From Bacteroidales bacterium (GTDB lineage Bacteria; Bacteroidota; Bacteroidia; Bacteroidales; UBA12077), in the NCBI GenBank assembly GCA_016342685.1, contig JAEINU010000001.1, forward strand, positions 496,001 to 560,000: a stretch of DNA of 64,000 nt. Direction: 5' to 3'. Shown here piece after piece: positions 10,870-19,883 of the stretch. Every line of letters starts with the position of its first letter. The first letter of the stretch is position 1. Under the pieces are notes generated by a model. The model was not told where the DNA came from. It saw nothing but the letters and a program-made list of their open reading frames with translations, and ran no database searches. Both the position numbers and the translations under genes were made by a program.

Positions 10870-11282
10870 AACAAAACACTGTTTATAATTGCTCTGTTAT
10901 TGAATTACCAAAAATACATAATAGGGCTGGGAATATCACCCCACTACAAAGTAATATTGAAGCCCCATTTGATATAAAAAGAATTTATTATCTATATGAT
11001 GTGCCGGGAGGAGAAGGAAGAGGGGGGCATGCCCATAAAGAATTACAACAATTTTTGGTGGCTGCTAGTGGGTCATTTGATGTGATTATCGATGATGGAA
11101 GAACAAAACGCACCATACATCTATGCCGTCCCTATATTGCACTGCATATTGTACCTGGCATCTGGAGGGATCTGACAAATTTTTCTTCTGGATCGATATG
11201 TTTGGTGCTAGCTTCTCTCAACTATGATGAGAAAGATTATATTCGAGATTACACTAAATTTTCATTGTTAAAAAATGAATAA
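10866..11282 (+). CDS. dTDP-4-keto-6-deoxyglucose 3,4-ketoisomerase, FdtA/QdtA-like, second copy
   Basis: 138-residue cupin with both conserved histidines present (His55 and His57 in GGHAHK), preceded by VPGGEGR and ending in DYIRDYTKF as in the family. It should move the keto group from C4 to C3 so that the aminotransferase at 11817 can act. Whether it gives the galacto (FdtA) or gluco (QdtA) product cannot be read reliably from sequence. It overlaps the acetyltransferase gene by eight bases. Confidence 0.87.
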   Translation: MKQNTVYNCSVIELPKIHNRAGNITPLQSNIEAPFDIKRIYYLYDVPGGEGRGGHAHKELQQFLVAASGSFDVIIDDGRTKRTIHLCRPYIALHIVPGIWRDLTNFSSGSICLVLASLNYDEKDYIRDYTKFSLLKNE

Positions 11283-11820
11283 AATACATCCAAGTGCCGA
11301 TGTTCAAACTCAAAATGTAGGAAAAGGCACACAAGTTTGGCAAAATAGTATAATTTTAAAGGGTGCTGTTATAGGCAAAGACTGTAATATAAATTGCCAA
11401 GTTTTTATTGAGAATGATGTGATTATTGGAGACAATGTTACTATAAAACCGGGAGTGCAAATTTGGGATGGTTTGCGCATAGCGAATGATGTTTTTATCG
11501 GACCTAATGTAACCTTTACAAATGATTTGGTTCCACGTTCAAAGCAATATCCCAAAGTTTTTGAAAAAACAATAATCGAGAGAGGATCATCAATTGGTGC
11601 AAATGCTACCATAATATCTGGGAATACCATAGGTGAATACGCGATGATTGGAGCGGGTAGTTTGGTCACAAAAAACATTCCCTCGTTTACTTTGTGGTAT
11701 GGTAATCCGGCTATGCATAAAGGTTACATTACCAAACAGGGAAAAATAATTGGCATGGATTTAAAAGATAAAGATGGATGTAATTATATATTAGTTAACA
11801 ATGAACCTATTATTCAATGA
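11275..11820 (+). CDS. Hexapeptide N-acetyltransferase, FdtC/QdtC-like
   Basis: 181-residue left-handed beta-helix acetyltransferase expected to acetylate dTDP-3-amino-3,6-dideoxyhexose. Hexapeptide repeats run from about residue 15 to 145, with [13 protein letters not shown] and [11 protein letters not shown] near the end. It resembles the N-terminal half of WxcM, whose C-terminal half matches the two preceding cupins, so here the functions are split over separate genes. It overlaps both neighbours (eight bases upstream, four downstream). Confidence 0.86.
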   Translation: MNKIHPSADVQTQNVGKGTQVWQNSIILKGAVIGKDCNINCQVFIENDVIIGDNVTIKPGVQIWDGLRIANDVFIGPNVTFTNDLVPRSKQYPKVFEKTIIERGSSIGANATIISGNTIGEYAMIGAGSLVTKNIPSFTLWYGNPAMHKGYITKQGKIIGMDLKDKDGCNYILVNNEPIIQ

Positions 11821-12920
11821 TTAAATTTCTAGACTTACAGAAAATTAATGCTCAATATGAAGAAGAGCTAAAACAAGCAGCAGTTCAGGTTATTGAAAGT
11901 GGATGGTATTTACTAGGAGAAAGAGTTGAGCATTTTGAACGAAATTTATCTAACTATACCGGAAGTTCAAATTCTATAGCGGTTGCGAATGGACTTGACG
12001 CATTGCGCTTAATCTTACGAGGATATATTGAGTTGGAAGTAATGACAATAGGCGATGAAGTAATCGTTCCTGCAAATACCTATATTGCATCGGTTATGGC
12101 TATATCAGATAATGGATTGAAACCTGTTTTTATTGAACCAGATTTGGACTCATATAATATTAACATAAAAAAAATTGAAGAGAATATTACTTCACGTACA
12201 AAAGCCATTATGGTAGTTCACCTATATGGACGAGTTTGTTGGAGTAAAGAGATTTCACAAATTGCGAAAAAGTATAATCTTAAGATTATTGAAGATAATG
12301 CTCAAGCAATTGGGGCAGATTGGAATGGTATTAAGACTGGAAATTTAGGTGATGCTGCAGGATTTAGTTTTTATCCAGGGAAGAATTTAGGCGCTTTAGG
12401 TGATTCAGGAGCGGTTACAACCAATGATGATAAGTTATCTGAAATAATTCGTGCATTAGGAAATTATGGATCTAAAAAGAAATATATAAATGAATATAAA
12501 GGATTGAATTCTAGAATGGATGAAATTCAGGCGGCTTTTTTAGATGTTAAATTAAAATACCTTGATAAGGAAAATCAAACAAGACGTGAATTCGCGAAAT
12601 TCTATGTTTCCAATATTAAGAATAAAAAAATATTATTGCCAGAAATTCCAACAAATGAATTAGAACATGTTTGGCATCTTTTTGTAATTAGAACAGAAAA
12701 TAGAGAAAAGTTACAAGAATACCTTTTAATTAACGGCATTCAAACCCTTATCCATTATCCAATTCCGCCACACAAACAACTGGCATACAGGGAGTGGGGT
12801 AACTTGAATTGCCCCATAACAGAGCAAATCCACAATGAAGTATTGAGCTTACCGATTAGCCCAACAATGACTGATGGGGAAGCAAAAAAGGTGGTTGAGA
12901 TTCTAAATCAATTCAAATAG
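11817..12920 (+). CDS. dTDP-3-amino-3,6-dideoxyhexose aminotransferase, FdtB/QdtB-like
   Basis: 367-residue DegT/DnrJ/EryC1 family PLP enzyme with the Schiff-base lysine at residue 189 in [15 protein letters not shown]. Placed directly after ketoisomerases and an acetyltransferase, it most likely aminates C3 of dTDP-3-keto-6-deoxyhexose. It is a distant paralogue of the WbpE-like enzyme at 1388. Start overlaps the upstream stop as ATGA. The module as a whole yields dTDP-Fuc3NAc or dTDP-Qui3NAc. Confidence 0.88.
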   Translation: MIKFLDLQKINAQYEEELKQAAVQVIESGWYLLGERVEHFERNLSNYTGSSNSIAVANGLDALRLILRGYIELEVMTIGDEVIVPANTYIASVMAISDNGLKPVFIEPDLDSYNINIKKIEENITSRTKAIMVVHLYGRVCWSKEISQIAKKYNLKIIEDNAQAIGADWNGIKTGNLGDAAGFSFYPGKNLGALGDSGAVTTNDDKLSEIIRALGNYGSKKKYINEYKGLNSRMDEIQAAFLDVKLKYLDKENQTRREFAKFYVSNIKNKKILLPEIPTNELEHVWHLFVIRTENREKLQEYLLINGIQTLIHYPIPPHKQLAYREWGNLNCPITEQIHNEVLSLPISPTMTDGEAKKVVEILNQFK

Positions 12921-12925
12921 ACGAA

Positions 12926-14257
12926 ATGATTGAAAAAATTACAAAGAATTTGAAAAATATTCTGACTGGATTCTTGTACAACGGAATAAAGGTTATTTAC
13001 AAGTGGTTAAAATTACTTTCCAAACCACTTTATAATATCTATTTTAATATTAAATTAAAAAAAGTTCAGGCAAACCATAAAAAGGCACTGGAAATAGTGT
13101 GTAAAAAAGAAAAAATAAAGGTTGCTTTTTTTCTTATTCATGAATCTGTTTGGAAATATAATGGTTTATACCGTATAATGGAAGCTGACGAAGGTTTTGA
13201 GCCTATTGTTGTTGTATGTCCTTTTATAAAGGATGGAGAAGAACAAATGTTAAGGGATTTAGATAAAGCATTTGATTTATGTATTGAAAAAGGATACAAT
13301 GTTGTAAGTACATTAAATAAAGAAACTAACACTTGGCTTGATATAAATAAAGAAATCAAACCTGATATAATATTTTTTACAAATCCGCGTCAATTGACAA
13401 AACCAGAATATTATATTACTAATTTTTCCGATTCAGTATTGACTTGTTACTCTCCTTATGCACCAGGTATTTGTAATCTCCCATTTTCGCAGTACAATCA
13501 GATATTTCATAATCTATTATGGCGCTTTTTTGTCGAAACAGATGTAAATCTTCAAATGTCTAAAAAATATGCAGATAATAAAGGAGTAAACACCATAGTA
13601 ACTGGATCTCCTGCATTCGATCATGCTTTTGGAATATCAAAGAGTACATTTGTTAAAAGGTCAACACGAAAAAAGATAATTTGGGCACCTCATCATACAA
13701 TTGATAACAGAGAAAATCTTTGGCTTTCAAATTTCATTGAAATCAGCGGGACGATGGTTGATTTAGCAATAAAATATGCATCAAATGTTGATTTTGTTTT
13801 TAAGCCACACCCATTGTTAAAATCTAAGTTATATAAACTTGATAATTGGGGAAAGCTAAAAACTGATGAATATTATATTAAATGGGATAACATGCCAAAT
13901 ACAAGTGTTCAATTGGGAGATTATATTAAGCTTTTTGATGAATCTGACGCAATGATTTTGGATAGTGTTTCTTTTATTGTAGAATATATGATTACTAGAA
14001 AACCTATTTTATTTACAATGAGAAATAAAGATGTTTACGCTCTTTTTAACGATCTGGGACAAAAAATGCTTGAATCCTTGGAGCATTCATATACTCTGAA
14101 TGACATTGATCAGTTCATTATTAATGTTATAGAAAATAACAGTTTTCAAAAACAAATAAAACGAGAAGATTTAGTTGATAATTTTATTAAACCGCCATTT
14201 AATAAATCAGCTTCTGAAAATATTTTTAATTATTTAGTAACTACCTTAAATAAATAA
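12926..14257 (+). CDS. CDP-glycerol glycerophosphotransferase-like protein
   Basis: 443-residue protein that resembles the TagB/TagF-type CDP-polyol phosphotransferases. The signs are IWAPHHTI near the middle, FVFKPHP about 40 residues later and ILDSVSFIVEYM in the C-terminal part, the positions where these GT-B-like enzymes carry substrate-binding motifs. The first ~50 residues are basic and hydrophobic, fitting peripheral membrane binding. It ends two bases before a gene for a cytidylyltransferase fused to a PLP enzyme. I infer that it transfers a CDP-activated phospho-alcohol made by that fusion to the glycan. True CDP-glycerol use is the alternative, but no TagD is seen here. Confidence 0.7.
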   Translation: MIEKITKNLKNILTGFLYNGIKVIYKWLKLLSKPLYNIYFNIKLKKVQANHKKALEIVCKKEKIKVAFFLIHESVWKYNGLYRIMEADEGFEPIVVVCPFIKDGEEQMLRDLDKAFDLCIEKGYNVVSTLNKETNTWLDINKEIKPDIIFFTNPRQLTKPEYYITNFSDSVLTCYSPYAPGICNLPFSQYNQIFHNLLWRFFVETDVNLQMSKKYADNKGVNTIVTGSPAFDHAFGISKSTFVKRSTRKKIIWAPHHTIDNRENLWLSNFIEISGTMVDLAIKYASNVDFVFKPHPLLKSKLYKLDNWGKLKTDEYYIKWDNMPNTSVQLGDYIKLFDESDAMILDSVSFIVEYMITRKPILFTMRNKDVYALFNDLGQKMLESLEHSYTLNDIDQFIINVIENNSFQKQIKREDLVDNFIKPPFNKSASENIFNYLVTTLNK

Positions 14258-14259
14258 TA

Positions 14260-16071
14260 ATGCAAGTACTTATTTTAGCTGCTGGTATGGGCAAAAGATT
14301 AGCGGACCTCACTGAACAAACTACAAAATGTATGGTTCATGTAAATGGTGTTCCACTAATAAATAGAGCCTTAGACGTATTAACTGATTTTGATTTATCA
14401 AGAATAGTAATCGTAGTTGGTTATAAAGGAGAAAAGTTGAAAGAACATCTAGGAGATACGTATAATAATGTGCCAATTGAATATGTTGAGAATCCAATAT
14501 ATGATATAACCAACAATATTTACTCTCTATTTTTAGCGAAAGATTTGCTGGATGAAGATGATACATTGCTGGTAGAGAGTGATTTAATTTTTAATAGGTC
14601 TATTATTGAAAAAGCTCTTGCATATCCAGAAAATGAAAATGCAATAGTTGTAGACAAATATCAAGCCTGGATGGAAGGTACTGTGGCAGAAATTGATAAA
14701 AATAAACAAGTTACTAGGTTTCTTTCTAAAAATGAATTTAAATTTCGTGATGTAGAGGATTATTATAAAACAGTAAATATTTATAGGTTTAGTAAGGAGT
14801 TTTCTAAAAAGCATTATTCTCCATTTTTAGAAGCGTACTGTAAATCTGTTGGTCATAATGAGTATTATGAGAATGTTCTTAAAGTATTAGCATTTCTTGA
14901 TTCTACTAAGTTGAATGCTTGTGTTTTAAGTGAAGAAGATAAGTGGTATGAAATTGATGATAAGCAAGATCTACATAATGCAGAAACTCTTTTTTCTGAT
15001 GATATTATGAAATATCAACATCGTTATGGAGGATACTGGCGATTTCCTTTTTTGAAGGATTTTTGCTATTTAGTTAATCCTTATTTCCCTCCCAAAAAGA
15101 TGGTAGATGAGTATAAAGCCTATTTTGAAATCTTACTTCATGACTATCCATCAACAGGGAGTGTTCAAAACATGCTGGCAGCTAAGATGTTTAATTGTGA
15201 GCAAGAGAATATTATTGTTGGAAACGGTGCTGCTGAATTAATTTCAAATTTAATGTCAAGCTTTGGTAACGAAACTATTGGTGTAATAACACCAACTTTT
15301 CATGAATATGTGGCCAGAACTCCAAAAGATAAAATAAGAACATTTACCCCTGTAAATGATGACTTTAGTTATACAGCTGGCAACTTGAAGACATTTAGTA
15401 AAGAAATTGACACATTACTTTTAATAAATCCCGATAATCCATCAGGAAATTTCATCCCTAAAGATTTAGTATTAGAACTTATTTCTGATTTAAAAGAAAG
15501 TGGAAAGAAACTAATATTAGATGAAAGTTTTGTAGATTTCTCTTCAGAGAATGATAAAAATACACTGATTGAAAAAGATGTTATTAGTAAGTATGATAAT
15601 TTGATTATTATTAAGAGTGTAAGTAAAAGCTATGGTGTTCCTGGAATTAGATTAGGAGTTATGGTTAGTTCGAATTTAGAAATTTTGAAAGTTGTAAAGG
15701 AGAAACTGCCAGTTTGGAATATAAATTCCTTTGGAGAATTCTTTTTTCAAATTTATGGTAAATACGAATCTTCATATAAAGATGCATGTAAAAATATAGC
15801 CAGCGAAAGAGATAGACTTTACAATGAACTAAAAAGTATTTCTTTTTTACGACCAATCTATTCACAAGCAAACTATTTTTTATGTGAAGTTATAGGGATA
15901 TCTGCATCGAGTCTTACTAGTAGACTGATGAAACATTTTAATGTTCTTTTAAAAGATTGTACAGGGAAAACAGGATTTGAGGATAAAGAATTTATTAGAA
16001 TTGCCGTTAGAGATTATAGTGATAATGAATATTTATTAGATTCATTGAGAAGGGTATGGCAGAAAAATTAA
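14260..16071 (+). CDS. Bifunctional sugar/phosphocholine-type nucleotidyltransferase fused to HisC/CobD-like PLP enzyme
   Basis: 603 residues in two domains. Residues 1 to about 245 form an NTP transferase like LicC-type phosphocholine cytidylyltransferases (AAGMGKRLADLT loop, VESDLIF metal-binding region). Residues about 255 to 600 form a fold-type I PLP enzyme like HisC and the threonine-phosphate decarboxylase CobD: NPDNPSGN, ILDESFVDF, and Lys456 in SVSKSYGVPGIRLG as the PLP lysine. Similar fusions are known for aminoethylphosphonate (PntC), and HisC-like serine-phosphate decarboxylases occur in Campylobacter capsule loci. I infer synthesis of a CDP-activated amino-alcohol or aminophosphonate. 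No PEP mutase is present, which argues against a phosphonate made locally. The exact substrate is unknown. Confidence 0.78.
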   Translation: MQVLILAAGMGKRLADLTEQTTKCMVHVNGVPLINRALDVLTDFDLSRIVIVVGYKGEKLKEHLGDTYNNVPIEYVENPIYDITNNIYSLFLAKDLLDEDDTLLVESDLIFNRSIIEKALAYPENENAIVVDKYQAWMEGTVAEIDKNKQVTRFLSKNEFKFRDVEDYYKTVNIYRFSKEFSKKHYSPFLEAYCKSVGHNEYYENVLKVLAFLDSTKLNACVLSEEDKWYEIDDKQDLHNAETLFSDDIMKYQHRYGGYWRFPFLKDFCYLVNPYFPPKKMVDEYKAYFEILLHDYPSTGSVQNMLAAKMFNCEQENIIVGNGAAELISNLMSSFGNETIGVITPTFHEYVARTPKDKIRTFTPVNDDFSYTAGNLKTFSKEIDTLLLINPDNPSGNFIPKDLVLELISDLKESGKKLILDESFVDFSSENDKNTLIEKDVISKYDNLIIIKSVSKSYGVPGIRLGVMVSSNLEILKVVKEKLPVWNINSFGEFFFQIYGKYESSYKDACKNIASERDRLYNELKSISFLRPIYSQANYFLCEVIGISASSLTSRLMKHFNVLLKDCTGKTGFEDKEFIRIAVRDYSDNEYLLDSLRRVWQKN

Positions 16072-17159
16072 ATATACTAGTTGTTGGGGGGGGCAATTTG
16101 GGGCATGCGATATATGGTAAAGCAGCTCAAAATAAATATATAAATGTCTCATTGCTAACTTCAAGGCCTAATTTGTGGGCAAGTGAACTTAAAGTTTATG
16201 AAGAAGATGGTTCTTTTTCAAAAGTTAAAATGTTAAATGTTTCTGATTCAGCTGAGGAAATTGTTCCAAATGCCGATTTAATTATTCTAACAATTCCTAG
16301 TTTTTTAATTAGAAATACTTTAATTGAAATAGAACCTTTAATAAAAACAGGAGCTTGGGTTGGATCTATACAGTGTTCAGGCGGTTACTTTTGGATGGCA
16401 CAATCAATATTACCAAAAGGCACTAAGATTTTTGGCTTTCAGAGGGTTCCATTTATATCTAGAATTAGAGAATATGGATCTTCTGTGAACATTAAAGGCT
16501 ATAAAAAGCAACTAAAGATTGCAACAAACAAAAGCTCTGATAATGATCATACAATTATTAATAATTTAAAGAAAATATTTAATACCCCAACAATTAAATT
16601 AAAATCTTTTTTAGAGGTTACATTAACCAACTCTAATCCAATTTTACACCCATCTCGATTATATGATTTGTTTAAAAACATTAGTTTAAATAAGAATTTT
16701 AGAGATGAACCTTTATTTTATGAGGAGTGGAGTGATAATGCTTCTAATATTCTTATTAAATGTGATGATGAGTTAGCTGATATAGTTAGGGCATTAAATA
16801 ATAAAATGGATCCAATTCCTTCAATATTGAAACATTATGGAGTGGATGATTCTTTATCGTTAACGATAAAATTGAGAAGTATAGCAGCATTTAAAGGAAT
16901 ACGATTGGGCTTGTCTAAAGTATCTGAGAATACATTTCGCATAGATTTGAATAATCGATATTTTACAGAAGATATTCCATTTGGACTTTTAATTATAAAA
17001 GGATTTGCGGAACAATTGAAAATTGAAACTCCTATGATTGATGAGATAATCTTATGGGCTCAAAATTTGATGGGAAAAGAATATCTCATCGATAATAGAT
17101 TGATAGGAAAGGATGTTTGTGAAACCGGAATTCCTCAAAACTTTGATTTCAAAGTTTAA
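16056..17159 (+). CDS. Opine (octopine/nopaline) dehydrogenase-family protein with a G8 tract
   Basis: 367-residue NAD(P)-dependent protein. The N-terminal VVGGGNLGHAIYG Rossmann loop and a C-terminal helical domain with a conserved HPSRLYD-like segment (residues near 207) match the octopine/nopaline dehydrogenase family, which reductively condenses a 2-oxo acid with an amino acid. N-(1-carboxyethyl)-amino acids are known decorations of some O-antigens, so a similar role is plausible. It overlaps the preceding fusion gene by 16 bases. The glycine loop is encoded by a run of eight G at 16086-16093, out of character for this AT-rich DNA and a possible slippage site. Confidence 0.72.
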   Translation: MAEKLNILVVGGGNLGHAIYGKAAQNKYINVSLLTSRPNLWASELKVYEEDGSFSKVKMLNVSDSAEEIVPNADLIILTIPSFLIRNTLIEIEPLIKTGAWVGSIQCSGGYFWMAQSILPKGTKIFGFQRVPFISRIREYGSSVNIKGYKKQLKIATNKSSDNDHTIINNLKKIFNTPTIKLKSFLEVTLTNSNPILHPSRLYDLFKNISLNKNFRDEPLFYEEWSDNASNILIKCDDELADIVRALNNKMDPIPSILKHYGVDDSLSLTIKLRSIAAFKGIRLGLSKVSENTFRIDLNNRYFTEDIPFGLLIIKGFAEQLKIETPMIDEIILWAQNLMGKEYLIDNRLIGKDVCETGIPQNFDFKV

Positions 17160-17299
17160 TAAAATATTTTTTGGGTATAATCTAAGAAGATGGTTGCTTT
17201 TTTAAAGGGAAGCATAAAGAATATTGGATAGAAGATTAAAGTTTAATATTTCATATAAAAACAAATGAGTAGGTTAGTTTTTGAGATTATATATTTTAT

Positions 17300-18760
17300 A
17301 TGATGGTAAATAATAATTCTTTAAAATCCGCTGCCACCAAAGGCATGTTATGGAGCGCTGTTGAAAAAATTCTATTGCGTTTTGGCCAGTTTGCAATTCA
17401 TATAATACTTGCTAGGCTTTTACTGCCCAAGGATTTTGGGTTAATTGGGATGCTAACAATTTTCATTGCCTTATCCCAGATTTTTGTTGATAGTGGAATG
17501 GAGTCAGGCTTAATACAAAAGCAGAAACGTACTGACCGGGATTTTTCAACAGTACTAATTTTTAATTTTGGAATCAGTGTTCTTTTTTATTTTATTCTTT
17601 TTCTCCTTGCTCCATTTATTGCTGAGTTTTATTCAAAACCTGAGTTGACAATGCTCACGAGAGTATTGGGATTAAACGTAATCATCAATTCATTGGCTGT
17701 TGTACAGCGAACAATATTTAAAATTGAGCTTGATTTTAAAACTCTTGCTAAGGTCAATGTGCTTTCAATTATTGTTAGTGGTGTAATCGCAATTTTGTCT
17801 GCATATTATGGAGCGGGCGTTTGGGCGCTTGTAATACAAAATTTAGTACAAGCAACAATAACCACAATAATGTTTTGGGGATTCAGTAAATGGAGACTAA
17901 GTATTCATTTTTCAAGAGACTCTTTTAAACATTTATTTGGATTTGGTTCTAAATTACTTTTAGCTGGTTTATATTCAAAATCTTTACAGGAAGTTTATAA
18001 TGTTGTTATTGGTAAATTTTATAATGCTTCTGAATTAGGTTTTTATTACAATGGAAAGAAATTAACAGAAGTATTAACGGGGATTGTTTCTAGCGTGATA
18101 CAACAGGTAAGTTATCCAATATTGGCTTCTGTTCAAGATGATAAAAAACGAATGATTAGCATTTATAGTCAAACTTTACGGATGACTGCATTTTTAATTA
18201 TACCTTCTATGACATTATTGGCATTGCTTGCAGACCCTTTAATAAGGCTCTTATTAACTGATGAATGGCTGCCTGTTATTGTCCTTCTTCAATGGTTAAG
18301 TTTTGCAACGATGTTCAGACCAATTAGTGTTATAAACATGAATATATTAAATGCTATTGGTCGTTCTGACCTTTTTTTAAAGACCGATCTTTCAAAACTA
18401 CCTTTTATTGTAATAGCCTTAATTATTACAGTCCCAATTGGACTTGAAGCTATTGTTATTGGGAGTCTTATTACTTCTTTGATTTCTTTTTTTATAAACG
18501 CATATATGCCGGGAAAACTTTTTGATTATGGTGCCATCAAACAATTGAAAGAAATGATTCCAGTTTTTCTTGCAACAGGCTTTATGGCATTATTTGTATA
18601 TTTGGGAACTCTTTGGATTAATTCTAATATTATAAAGATAATGGCAGGAAGTATTTTAGGAATTTTTACTTACTTATTACTTTGTCATATTTTTAAAATC
18701 CAAGAATTAAAAGAAATTCATAATATAGTACACAATTTTAGAAATAAAAGAAAAGATTAA
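17300..18760 (+). CDS. Wzx-type polysaccharide flippase (MOP superfamily)
   Basis: 486-residue integral membrane protein with about 12 to 14 hydrophobic segments and the N-terminal pattern of WzxC-like flippases (ATKGMLWSAVEKI, then LLPKDFGLIGM). It would move undecaprenyl-linked repeat units across the inner membrane. A second ATG lies one codon downstream and could equally be used. The 140-base gap before it contains no gene; it is the first clear break in the tight operon, so an internal promoter is possible. Confidence 0.9.
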   Translation: MMVNNNSLKSAATKGMLWSAVEKILLRFGQFAIHIILARLLLPKDFGLIGMLTIFIALSQIFVDSGMESGLIQKQKRTDRDFSTVLIFNFGISVLFYFILFLLAPFIAEFYSKPELTMLTRVLGLNVIINSLAVVQRTIFKIELDFKTLAKVNVLSIIVSGVIAILSAYYGAGVWALVIQNLVQATITTIMFWGFSKWRLSIHFSRDSFKHLFGFGSKLLLAGLYSKSLQEVYNVVIGKFYNASELGFYYNGKKLTEVLTGIVSSVIQQVSYPILASVQDDKKRMISIYSQTLRMTAFLIIPSMTLLALLADPLIRLLLTDEWLPVIVLLQWLSFATMFRPISVINMNILNAIGRSDLFLKTDLSKLPFIVIALIITVPIGLEAIVIGSLITSLISFFINAYMPGKLFDYGAIKQLKEMIPVFLATGFMALFVYLGTLWINSNIIKIMAGSILGIFTYLLLCHIFKIQELKEIHNIVHNFRNKRKD

Positions 18761-18827
18761 TATATCAACTAAAATCTTATAGTATAAAATATTACATTAT
18801 CCTTTTTAAATAGGGGACAAATAAATT

Positions 18828-19832
18828 ATGAAAAAAAACAATCCACTTGTTAGCGTTTGTATTATTTCTTATAATTCTTCAAATGTTATTGTCGAAACAC
18901 TGGAAAGTATAAAGAATCAAACGTATAAAAATATAGAATTAATTATTTCTGACGATTGTTCAACTGATAATACAGTTGAAGTTTGTGAAAAATGGTTAGA
19001 TAAAAATAAATACCGTTTTAGTAATGGAGAAATTATTACATCTCCAATAAATACTGGCACTTCAATTAATCTTAACAGGGGGCTAAAACAATCAAATGGT
19101 ATATGGGTAAAAATTATGGCGGCAGATGATTTATTATTTCCTCATTCCATAGATGCATTTTTAAAGTACTCAACTGAAAATAATAAGAAAGCTTGTGTTA
19201 GTAAACTTGACTATTTTGGTAATGTCAATAAAGCAAAGCAAAAAGAATATTCGTATGATTTGTTTTACAATAGATATTCAAAATTAGATGTTTCGGGAAA
19301 ATATAAAATGTTGCTAAGTGAATGTCTATTACCAATGCCGGGATTATTCATTTTAAAAGAATTGTTGGTAGCTATTGATTATATTGATGAGAAATATACA
19401 TTTGGTGAAGAGTGGCCAACATATATGAAAATACTTGAGAGAAATATAGATTTGGCATATTTTGATGAAAAACTAGTTAGCTATCGTAGTTCTGAAGATA
19501 GTCTTAGTGGGAAAAAATATGTTAATACAGATAAAGGTGTTGCCTATACTCCTGCAAAGAGAAAAGTATTTAGCGATTCATTGAAATTCTTTAATGACTA
19601 CCGGAAGCCACAATTGAAAAAGAGGAGAATGTATCTACAAATCTGGAGTCAAATTTTAGGTTATAAAATGGCTGATTTAAGATTTGAATCAAAACTTTCT
19701 GTAGGAGATAAAATAAAATTAACTTTAATGCAATTAATTTATCCTGTAACTTATACTAGGATTTTTCAATATATACATAGTGGGAGGGTGCATTATATTT
19801 TTTTTAGACTTAAAAATATTTTTAAATTTTAA
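18828..19832 (+). CDS. Glycosyltransferase family 2
   Basis: 334-residue GT-A transferase. It opens with VSVCIISYNSSNVI, then ISDDCSTDNT, and has a DXD-type AADD near residue 102 for metal and nucleotide-sugar binding. The C-terminal third is basic and probably membrane-associated. It should add one sugar of the repeat unit on the cytoplasmic side. Donor and acceptor cannot be inferred from the sequence. Confidence 0.87.
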   Translation: MKKNNPLVSVCIISYNSSNVIVETLESIKNQTYKNIELIISDDCSTDNTVEVCEKWLDKNKYRFSNGEIITSPINTGTSINLNRGLKQSNGIWVKIMAADDLLFPHSIDAFLKYSTENNKKACVSKLDYFGNVNKAKQKEYSYDLFYNRYSKLDVSGKYKMLLSECLLPMPGLFILKELLVAIDYIDEKYTFGEEWPTYMKILERNIDLAYFDEKLVSYRSSEDSLSGKKYVNTDKGVAYTPAKRKVFSDSLKFFNDYRKPQLKKRRMYLQIWSQILGYKMADLRFESKLSVGDKIKLTLMQLIYPVTYTRIFQYIHSGRVHYIFFRLKNIFKF

Positions 19833-19883
19833 ATGCTACCTATAAAATTATCAACTGACTATGTTTAATTTAAATTATAGAAG

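Noticed and set aside
13138-13359. Minus-strand open frame inside the CDP-polyol transferase-like gene
   Set aside because: It is a shadow of a clearly coding plus-strand gene; no protein features.
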